A stretch of 64,000 nucleotides of DNA from Roseiarcus sp036489975 (GTDB lineage: Bacteria; Pseudomonadota; Alphaproteobacteria; Rhizobiales; Beijerinckiaceae), in the NCBI GenBank assembly GCA_036489975.1, contig DASXES010000130.1:14436-78435 (forward strand), read 5' to 3'. Below are positions 26,273 through 32,300 of this stretch, one piece after another. Position 1 is the first letter of the stretch. Each line of letters starts with the position of its first letter. The notes under the pieces were generated by a model, which did no database searches, was not told the DNA's origin, and was given only the letters and a program-made list of their open reading frames with translations. Position numbers and translations under genes: made by a program.

Positions 26273-27220
26273 CTACTCCTCAAACGAGCCCAGGATGGCC
26301 TTGTGCGCGATCATGAACCGATAGGCCCGGATCCGCGCCAGCGCGCCGACCGCCACGAAGCGGTTGCGAATTCCGCTCACCCGTCGCGAGCCGAGCGCCA
26401 CGAGCGCGTGCGGCGCGACCGCGAACAGGGCCGCCCATTGGCGCAACAGGATGCGGGCGGCTCCCTTGCGGTCCTGGCGGGCGCCTTCACACGATTCGAG
26501 GGTCAGGCGTCGCCATTTGCGCTTCAGTTCCGGCATCGTTCGCCGGGCGGGGTGACCGACGATTGACTTCGCCGCAAACCGGATGCGAAAGCCCAGCCGC
26601 TGCGCCCTTTCGCCCCAATCCTTGTCCTCCGGGACGCCGTTCTTAAAGCCGCCGACCGCGTCGAACACCGAGCGCCGGACGAACATCGACGCCGTGACGG
26701 TGAAGCCGAGGTCCTTGACGTAGCGCTCGTTGCGAAAGGCGAACACGCTCTCGAACGCTTCGGCCGGCGTCATCCGCCGCGGATCCTCAACCAGCACGTC
26801 GACTCGGCCCCCGGCGAAATCCGCCATTTCGAGTTCGGCGAGGCCTTCCTCGAGCCAGCGCTCGTCCGGCCGGCAATCGCTGTCGATAAAGGCGATCGCC
26901 TCGCCGCTCGAAGCCCCCACACCCGCGTTGCGGGCAGGCCCCGCGCCGCGCTCGGCGACCTCAATCACCCGGCCCCGGCTTCCAACGATCTGACGCACGG
27001 CGTCGAGCCCGCGCGAACTGCCATTGTCGGCGACGATGACTTCGGTGCGATCGCCGGGAAACGTCTGCGCGCCGATGAGCGTCAGACATGCGTCCAGATT
27101 GTCGTAGTCGTTGAGGTGCGGCACGATCACCGAGACGAGGCTGGCCCCGGGCGGCCCGCGGTATGCGGCGAGCGGCTCGACGCGGCGGGGCTCAGCGACC
27201 ATCAGGGCGTCAGACCTCAT
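26273..27220 (-). CDS. Glycosyltransferase family 2
   Basis: A 315-aa GT2 enzyme: VSVIVPHLNDYDNLDACLTLIGAQTF, VIVADNGSS, GPARNAGVGASSGEAIAFIDSDCRPDERWL with the metal-binding D-x-D, and VPEDKDWGERAQRLGFRIRFAAKSIVGHPARRT as the catalytic-base region. A hydrophobic C-terminal stretch (FAVAPHALVALG) may sit at the membrane. The ATG at 27220 overlaps the end of the acyl-carrier gene by 11 nt. The second ATG at 27202 is a possible alternative. It is part of the leftward surface-glycan group 25231-28126. Confidence 0.88.
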   Translation of the reverse strand: MRSDALMVAEPRRVEPLAAYRGPPGASLVSVIVPHLNDYDNLDACLTLIGAQTFPGDRTEVIVADNGSSRGLDAVRQIVGSRGRVIEVAERGAGPARNAGVGASSGEAIAFIDSDCRPDERWLEEGLAELEMADFAGGRVDVLVEDPRRMTPAEAFESVFAFRNERYVKDLGFTVTASMFVRRSVFDAVGGFKNGVPEDKDWGERAQRLGFRIRFAAKSIVGHPARRTMPELKRKWRRLTLESCEGARQDRKGAARILLRQWAALFAVAPHALVALGSRRVSGIRNRFVAVGALARIRAYRFMIAHKAILGSFEE

Positions 27221-27449
27221 GAGCGTATTTGCTCATTATCGATACGGTTTTGTCAAAATTGCTCATTTCCAGAATGTCATCGGTCTCCAGCATGGTATCG
27301 AATTCCGCTTCGAGCGCGGCGACCAGGATCATGTGGCCGACTGACGTCCAGGCCGGAAACTCTTGATAGACCAGCTTTGAGGTATCGGCGTCGTCATCAA
27401 GGTCGAAGCTCTCTTTGAACGCGCTAAACACACGGTCACGTACCGTCAT
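27210..27449 (-). CDS. Acyl carrier protein
   Basis: A 79-aa acidic helical protein of the phosphopantetheine-carrier fold: MTVRDRVFSAFKES, then WTSVGHMILVAALEAEF, where Ser in TSVGHM sits at the DSL phosphopantetheine site, and DILEMSNFDKTVSIMSKY. The usual Asp before the Ser is Thr here; carriers of specialised clusters often vary at that place. An acyl carrier among glycosyltransferases and an acyltransferase suggests that an activated acyl group is made for a glycan or glycolipid. The ATG at 27449 is preferred to the longer frame from 27512. Confidence 0.82.
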   Translation of the reverse strand: MTVRDRVFSAFKESFDLDDDADTSKLVYQEFPAWTSVGHMILVAALEAEFDTMLETDDILEMSNFDKTVSIMSKYAHEV

Positions 27450-27508
27450 TGACTTCGCCTCCGCGAATACAGGGTTTTTGACCGGGGCGCCGCCTGGCGA
27501 GCCAAACG

Positions 27509-28126
27509 TCACCGGGTGACGGAAGCCTCCAGGAGGAGATCGGTTTCCCGAACCGCCGACTCGGCTTTCCGGTCGCCCCTCCGGCCGACGATTCGAGCCG
27601 GGTTTCCGACCGCGATCGAACCGGCCGGAATCGACCGCGTGACCACCGAGCTTGCGCCGACGATGCAGCCGTCGCCGATCTCGACGCCCGGGACCACCAT
27701 AACCCGCGCGCCAAGCCAGACGTCGTCGCCGATGACCACGTCGCGCTCGCGCTTGGGCTGATCCATGACCGGCGTGCCCGGCGCAATCTCATAATTCGAC
27801 GCAGTGATGAAGACTTCAGGCCCCAACAAAGCGTGGCGTCCGAGCGTGATCCGCCCGATCGAATCGCCGGCCCACAGCGAGCAGTGGGACCCTATATGCG
27901 CAAAGGCGCCGATCTTGATCCGCTCGCCGTTGCGCAGCGAGACGTTCGGCGCCATGCGGACGCCGGGTCCAATGTCGGCCGCCCGTCGAGGACGGACGTG
28001 GTTATAGTTGTAATAGTGGACAAGACGAAACAGTTGCAGCCACGCGCGAGGGTCCACAAGGGAGAGGCCGAACCCCAACGTTCTGCTTTTCTTCCGCGGC
28101 GAAACCGGGGCAGAAGGCCTACTCAT
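27509..28126 (-). CDS. Left-handed beta-helix (hexapeptide) acyltransferase
   Basis: A 205-aa acyltransferase of the WcaF/NodL/CysE-like group, with repeated hexapeptide turns: RIKIGAFAHIGSHCSLWAGDSIGRITLGRHALLGPEVFITASNYEI, then DVVIGDDVWLGARVMVVPGVEIGDGCIVGASSVVTRSIPAGSIAVGNPARIV. It should move an acetyl or other acyl group from CoA or from the neighbouring acyl carrier protein to a sugar. It opens the leftward glycan group. Its start at 28126 sits immediately after a 13-nt tandem duplication (28128-28153) that also duplicates its purine-rich leader. Confidence 0.88.
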   Translation of the reverse strand: MSRPSAPVSPRKKSRTLGFGLSLVDPRAWLQLFRLVHYYNYNHVRPRRAADIGPGVRMAPNVSLRNGERIKIGAFAHIGSHCSLWAGDSIGRITLGRHALLGPEVFITASNYEIAPGTPVMDQPKRERDVVIGDDVWLGARVMVVPGVEIGDGCIVGASSVVTRSIPAGSIAVGNPARIVGRRGDRKAESAVRETDLLLEASVTR

Positions 28127-28127
28127 T

Positions 28128-28153
28128 CGCTAGTTTCCGCCGCTAGTTTCCGC
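28128..28153. repeat. Perfect 13-nt tandem duplication at a start codon
   Basis: The unit CGCTAGTTTCCGC occurs twice without a gap (28128-28140 and 28141-28153), followed by a partial third copy (CAGTTGCCGC). On the coding strand of the acyltransferase this is GCGGAAACTAGCG twice, directly before the ATG at 28126, so it contains the only ribosome-binding-like purines. Changes in copy number would move or duplicate that site. Confidence 0.8.
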
Positions 28154-28313
28154 CAGTTGCCGCCGCACCTGCAGCTTCCGCGAGCAGTGGCGAATTATGC
28201 ACCGGACGGTCCACGGGCGCAAGGTCGGTGGAGACTGTTGGAGGAGCAACGCGACGGCATTGGATCGCGCAGACCGGCTTGCGCCAGCCTGACCGCGAGC
28301 GTCGCTTGACGGC

Positions 28314-28844
28314 TCAGACCTTCTCCACCTGCCCGAACTCCAGATCGACCGGGGTTGCGCGGCCGAAGATCGACACGGCGACCTTGACCCGTGAACGGGA
28401 TTCGTCGACTTCCTCGACCACCCCGTTGAACGATGCGAACGGCCCATCCGCCACCCGCACGTTTTCACCGATCTCGAACCGGATCGCCGCTTTCGGCCGC
28501 TCGACGCCGTCGGCCACCTGTCCCTTGATCCGCTCGGCCTCGAGGTCCGGGATCGGCATCGGCTTTTTGTCCGCGCCGAGGAAACCCGTCACCTTTGGGG
28601 TGTTCTTGATCAGGTGGTAGACTTCGTCAGTGAGGTCGCATTTGACCAGGACGTAGCCGGGGAAGAACTTCCGCTCCGAGTTGATCTTGCGCCCGCGGCG
28701 CATCTCGACGACCTGCTCGGTCGGCACGAGGATCTCCTCGAACTTGTCGGAGAGGGCGCGCTGGCCCGCCTGCTCGCGAATGGAATCCGCCACCTTCTTC
28801 TCGAAATTGGAATAGGCGTGAACGATATACCAGCGCATGTTCAT
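28314..28844 (-). CDS. nusG: Transcription termination/antitermination protein NusG
   Basis: A 176-aa transcription factor that binds RNA polymerase and links it to ribosome or Rho. The NGN domain starts RWYIVHAYSNFEKKVADSI, with FFPGYVLVKCDLTDEVYHLIKNTPKVTGFLG. The C-terminal KOW domain is GENVRVADGPFASFNGVVEEVDESRSRVKVAVSIFGRATPVDLEFGQVEKV. The ATG at 28844 is chosen since the family begins at MRWY. It follows secE by 28 nt. The usual next genes, rplK and rplA, are not here; a glycan-synthesis gene follows 187 nt downstream instead. Confidence 0.97.
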   Translation of the reverse strand: MNMRWYIVHAYSNFEKKVADSIREQAGQRALSDKFEEILVPTEQVVEMRRGRKINSERKFFPGYVLVKCDLTDEVYHLIKNTPKVTGFLGADKKPMPIPDLEAERIKGQVADGVERPKAAIRFEIGENVRVADGPFASFNGVVEEVDESRSRVKVAVSIFGRATPVDLEFGQVEKV

Positions 28845-28872
28845 GGGTGGGGGTTCCGGATCATGACCGAGG

Positions 28873-29070
28873 CTAACCCCCGCGCCCGAAGCCAAGGACG
28901 AGAGAAACGACTTCGCGCAGCACCTGATCGACCACGAGGAAGAAAAGGCTCGTGAACACGACCAGCATGAGCACAAGCCCAGTGGTGACAAGGGTCTCGC
29001 GCCGCGTCGGCCACACGACCTTGGCGGCCTCGGCGCGCACCTGCTGAATGAACTCGAACGGATTAGCCAT
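28873..29070 (-). CDS. secE: Preprotein translocase subunit SecE
   Basis: A 65-aa single-span subunit of the SecYEG channel. NPFEFIQQVRAEAAKVVWPTRRETLVTT is the conserved cytosolic amphipathic helix with the WPTRRE motif; LVLMLVVFTSLFFLVVDQVL is the membrane helix. It has the short alphaproteobacterial form with one span, unlike the three-span E. coli protein. It is coupled to nusG. The 194 nt upstream (to 29264) presumably hold the promoter; no clear -35/-10 pair was picked. Confidence 0.96.
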   Translation of the reverse strand: MANPFEFIQQVRAEAAKVVWPTRRETLVTTGLVLMLVVFTSLFFLVVDQVLREVVSLVLGFGRGG

Positions 29071-29264
29071 TGTTTCGATGTGGGTCTGCGGCTCTTGGCG
29101 CGGGGGGCGCCAACCTTCGGCCAGAAAAACTCGCGGCGCGGGGCCTCTCGGCGCCGCGCCACCTCGACCTCATATAGGAAAAGACCGCCGCTCGCCAAGC
29201 GAAATGTGACGGCCCGTGGAAAAACCGTCATAAAACGGCGCGGCGCGCCTCGCCTGACGGCTTG

Positions 29265-30446
29265 TCAGTCCCGGAAATGCTTCGAAAGTTTCAGCCCCTG
29301 GTGCTGGTAGTTCGACGTCGCGTCCGCGCCATAGAGCGCATCCGGCGGGCCGGCGAGTTTCTCGTAGACCAGCCTGCCGACCGGCTGCCCGTCCTCAAGC
29401 AGGAACGGCACGTCGCGGCTGCGCACTTCCAGGACCGCCCGGGCGGACGGGCGCCCGTCCCTGCCCTGACCGAACCCCGGATCGAAGAAGCCGGCGTAGT
29501 GGACGCGAAATTCCCCGATCGCCGGATCGATCGGCGCCATTTCCGCCGCAAGATCAGAGGGGATCTGCACTCTCTCGCGCGAAGCCAAAATGTAGAACTG
29601 GTCCGGATCAAGGATCAGCCGCCGGTCCTCGCGGGCGAGAATCGGCTCCCAGAAGTCCTCGATTCGATAGCCGCGCAGGCGGTTGACGTCGATGACGTCG
29701 CTGTTCCTGATCGCCCGATAGCCGACGACCGGCTCGCCTAAGCCCCCGAGATCGACCCTGAGCGCCACGCCTTCGCGCAGGTCGAGGGGACTGTCGACCA
29801 GCGGCGAGGCCAGATGGCGCTTGCGGATCTCCGCATCATCGAGCGTGAAGGTGTGCTTGTCACGCTGCTGGGAATTGCGGCTCCGGAACCGGACCTGATT
29901 CAGCTTGGTTCCCGCCTTGACCCGAACGCTGAAGCTGCGCGGCGAAATTTCCAGCCAAAGCTCGCCCTGGTAGTCGAGCGGGACCTCGTCGAACGCCTCT
30001 CCGCGATCGACGATGAGGCGGGTGAAAATGTCGATGCGCCCGGTCGAGCTTTTTGGATTCGCCGCGCCTGAAAGGTTGGGCCTGAGCTCGAGGCGCTCCA
30101 TCAGCCGCGCGACATAGACGATCCCCTTCTCGAGGACCGCGCCCTTGCCAGCCAGCGACACGGGCTCCGCGTTCAGGCTCTCGAGCCGCTCGCGCACGGA
30201 GCGCTCGCGTCCCGGCAGGAAGCTCGAGCGAACGCGATAGGCTTCCTTGCTGAGCCTCAGGTCGAGACTCGCGGGTTGAAGCTGGGACGGCTCCACGGGA
30301 ATCTCGGCCTGGATCAGCTTCCGGCCGATCATCGCCTTGATCTTCTGCCGGCCGAAGAGGCCGAAGGGCGCGGAGAACAGAGCGTCCGCCACGCCCGGTT
30401 CATGCGCATCGAGGATCACGGGCAGCGGCGTTCGGGGCGGCGTCAA
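29265..30446 (-). CDS. 2'-deoxycytidine 5'-triphosphate deaminase (alphaproteobacterial two-domain form)
   Basis: A 393-aa protein of the dCTP deaminase/dUTPase fold. The fold occurs twice: an N-terminal half with IQAEIPVEPSQLQPASLDLRLSKEAYRV, NPKSSTGRIDIFTRLI and YQGELWLEISPRSFSVRVKAGTKLNQVRF, and a C-terminal half with EPILAREDRRLILDPDQFYILASRERVQIPSDLAAEMAPIDPAIGEFRVHYAGFFDPGFG. It makes dUTP from dCTP for thymidylate synthesis. The length, about twice that of E. coli Dcd, is normal for this order. It is divergent from metZ. Confidence 0.9.
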   Translation of the reverse strand: MTPPRTPLPVILDAHEPGVADALFSAPFGLFGRQKIKAMIGRKLIQAEIPVEPSQLQPASLDLRLSKEAYRVRSSFLPGRERSVRERLESLNAEPVSLAGKGAVLEKGIVYVARLMERLELRPNLSGAANPKSSTGRIDIFTRLIVDRGEAFDEVPLDYQGELWLEISPRSFSVRVKAGTKLNQVRFRSRNSQQRDKHTFTLDDAEIRKRHLASPLVDSPLDLREGVALRVDLGGLGEPVVGYRAIRNSDVIDVNRLRGYRIEDFWEPILAREDRRLILDPDQFYILASRERVQIPSDLAAEMAPIDPAIGEFRVHYAGFFDPGFGQGRDGRPSARAVLEVRSRDVPFLLEDGQPVGRLVYEKLAGPPDALYGADATSNYQHQGLKLSKHFRD

Positions 30447-30539
30447 GCTCTGGCCTCAAAGGGCGGTCCCGCGTTGTTAGCGCCCCCTCGCCTTCAAGCC
30501 AAGACTTCTAACCCAGGACTTCCAGGCCAAGACTCTAGC

Positions 30540-30569
30540 TTGACGCCAAGCCTCCGCCCGCGCTATGCC
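30540..30569 (+). promoter_or_regulatory. Predicted sigma-70 promoter of the metZ leader
   Basis: A -35-like TTGACG (30540-30545) and a -10-like TATGCC (30564-30569) are 18 nt apart, placing the transcript start just before the SAM-II aptamer at 30579. This suits a riboswitch leader. The -10 is a weak match, so the assignment rests mainly on position. Confidence 0.4.
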
Positions 30570-30578
30570 GAGGTCATT

Positions 30579-30637
30579 CCGTGGTCATTTGAGCCGATCG
30601 GCTTGCCGCCACGTTAAACACCGGGCTAAAAGATCGG
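30579..30637 (+). promoter_or_regulatory. SAM-II riboswitch
   Basis: The conserved SAM-II core is readable: CGTGGTCATTTG, GGCTTGC, GCCACGTTAAAC and GGGCTAAAAGATCGG. Stem P1 pairs CGTGG (30580-30584) with CCACG (30609-30613). The pseudoknot pairs CCGATC (30594-30599) exactly with GATCGG (30632-30637). SAM binding normally hides the downstream ribosome-binding site and turns the gene off when SAM is plentiful. It stands 68 nt before metZ, the classical target of this class in alphaproteobacteria. Confidence 0.93.
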
Positions 30638-30705
30638 GGCGCATTCAAAACCGTCGCCTCGTCCCGAAGTCCGTCAGGCGCCGTTGGCGTGAGAGGACTT
30701 GAACG

Positions 30706-31935
30706 ATGACGAGCCCCCGCAAATCCCGCGATCCCAAGACGCTGCGGCCCGCGACCCAGTTGATCCATGGCGGATCGTTGCGCTCCTCCTTCGAGGAAAC
30801 ATCGGAGGCCCTGTTCCTCACTCAAGGGTATCTCTACGACACGATGGAGCTTGCGGAGGCGCGCTTCAAGGGCGACGATCCAGGCTTCATCTATTCGCGC
30901 TTCGCCAACCCCACGGTCTCGATGTTCGAGAAGCGGATGGCGCTCATCGAGGGCGCGGAGGCGGCGCGAGCGACCGCAAGCGGAATGGCGGCCGTCACCG
31001 CGGCCATGCTGGGCCAGCTCAGGGCCGGCGACCATGTCGTCGCCGCCCGCGCGCTGTTCGGCTCGTGCCTCTATGTGGTCGAGGATCTGCTTCCCCGCTT
31101 TGGCGTGGCCTCGACCCTGGTCGACGGCCCCAATCTCGATGAATGGCGGGCGGCTCTGCGTCCGAACACCAAGACCGCGTTTCTCGAGTCGCCGACCAAT
31201 CCGACGCTCGAACTCGTCGACATCGCAGGCGTCGCCGAGATCATGCATGGCGCCGGCGCGACGCTCGTGGTCGACAACGTGTTCGCCACGCCGCTGCTTC
31301 AGCATCCGATGAAGCTCGGCGCCGATTGCGTGGTCTACTCGGCCACCAAGCACATCGACGGCCAGGGCCGCGTGCTCGGCGGCGTGATCCTGGGAAGCGA
31401 GAAGTTCATCGCCGACCACATCCACAATTTCCTGCGCCAGACAGGCCCGTGTCTTTCGCCGTTCAACGCCTGGACGCTGCTCAAGTCGCTCGAGACCCTG
31501 CCCGTGCGCGTGGCGGCGCAGATGCGCAGCGCGGGCAGAATCGCGGATTTCCTCAGCCAGCATCCAGCCGTCAAGCGCACCCTCTATCCGGGGCGCGCCG
31601 ATCATCCGCAAGCCGAACTCGCCAGGCGCCAGATGGAAGGCGGCGGCACGATCGTGGCGTTCGAGGTCGCGGGCGGCAAGGCGGCGGCGTTCAAGGTCGC
31701 CAACGCCTTCACCGTCATCGGCATCTCCAACAATCTTGGCGACGCGAAAAGCCTCGTCACCCATCCGGAGACGACCACCCACCAGCGGCTCAAGCCCGAG
31801 CAGCGGGCGGCGCTCGGCATCGCGCCGGGCCTCCTCAGATTGTCGGTCGGCCTCGAGGACGTCGACGATCTGATCGAGGATCTGGGCCAGGCGCTCGACA
31901 AGGCGTCGGCGCCGCGCCGGCACGCCGCCGAGTAA
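30706..31935 (+). CDS. metZ: O-succinylhomoserine sulfhydrylase
   Basis: A 409-aa PLP enzyme of the Cys/Met-metabolism family that makes homocysteine from O-succinylhomoserine and sulfide. Key segments are YSRFANPTVSMFEKRMALIEGAE, ATASGMAAVTAAML (cofactor phosphate site), LESPTNPTLELVDI, VVDNVFATPLLQHP, and SATKHIDGQGRVLGG with the PLP lysine; the end has SLVTHPETTTHQR and LRLSVGLEDVDDLIEDL. The SAM-II riboswitch upstream supports methionine synthesis over cysteine. Repeat copy 2 starts 11 nt after its stop. Confidence 0.95.
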   Translation: MTSPRKSRDPKTLRPATQLIHGGSLRSSFEETSEALFLTQGYLYDTMELAEARFKGDDPGFIYSRFANPTVSMFEKRMALIEGAEAARATASGMAAVTAAMLGQLRAGDHVVAARALFGSCLYVVEDLLPRFGVASTLVDGPNLDEWRAALRPNTKTAFLESPTNPTLELVDIAGVAEIMHGAGATLVVDNVFATPLLQHPMKLGADCVVYSATKHIDGQGRVLGGVILGSEKFIADHIHNFLRQTGPCLSPFNAWTLLKSLETLPVRVAAQMRSAGRIADFLSQHPAVKRTLYPGRADHPQAELARRQMEGGGTIVAFEVAGGKAAAFKVANAFTVIGISNNLGDAKSLVTHPETTTHQRLKPEQRAALGIAPGLLRLSVGLEDVDDLIEDLGQALDKASAPRRHAAE

Positions 31936-31945
31936 GGGCCTCGAC

Positions 31946-32068
31946 GGCGGTTTCGACAACCAGAGCGCGCGTTCGATCCAAGCAAATCCAAGCAAAAACC
32001 AAACAAATTTGCTTGTTTTTGCTTGGATTTGTTTGGTGGAATCGAGACTTTTCAAAGGGTTATGGCCG
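31946..32068 (+). repeat. Hairpin-word element, copy 2
   Basis: The head is GGCGGTTTCGACAACCAG (31946-31963). Next come left-hand 10-nt words (GATCCAAGCA, AATCCAAGCA, AAAACCAAAC; 31975-32005) and right-hand words that are their reverse complement (AAATTTGCTT, GTTTTTGCTT, GGATTTGTTT). The tail is at 32039-32068, differing from copy 3 at 2 of 30 positions. The word region can fold into one long AT-rich hairpin. The head and tail are shared with copy 3 at 59549-59701 although the words differ. It begins 11 nt after the metZ stop. A further short A/T hairpin (CGGAAAA ... TTTTCCG) follows at 32067-32091. Confidence 0.75.
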
Positions 32069-32191
32069 GAAAAAACAAAAAAAATTTTCCGACCTTCAAC
32101 TCGCGCGGCAGGTTGTGATCGAACGCCTCAAACAGCCGCTCCTCGCCCGGCCGCCGCCCGGCGTCGGCGACATATTTCCTGTCGATAGAAA

Positions 32192-32219
32192 ATATTATCA
32201 CTATTTCTGATTTTGTCAA
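32192..32219 (-). promoter_or_regulatory. Predicted leftward sigma-70 promoter in an AT-rich island
   Basis: Read leftwards, TTGACA (32219-32214) is followed after 16 nt by TAATAT. The island (about 32185-32260) is far richer in AT than its surroundings. Just upstream of the -35 is a direct repeat, GCTATCGATACAAC / GCTATCGACACAAG (plus strand 32227-32255), which looks like operator DNA. A transcript would run antisense through repeat copy 2. No convincing protein follows; an open frame ending RELKVGKFFLFFP runs into the repeat. Confidence 0.4.
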
Positions 32220-32300
32220 CAACAGCGCTATCGATACAACAGGGCTATCGACACAAGAGCGCGCGGGCGTCCCGCGCCGGGACGGCGGCGTCGAACCGGC

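Noticed and set aside
31971..32038. CRISPR array at the word repeats
   Set aside because: The units are about 10 nt, have no spacers, and form one inverted hairpin. There are no cas genes.
30574..32055. A 493-codon leftward frame opposite metZ
   Set aside because: Antisense to metZ. Its start is simply the opposite strand of repeat copy 2, which gives the NPLKSLDS-type peptide.
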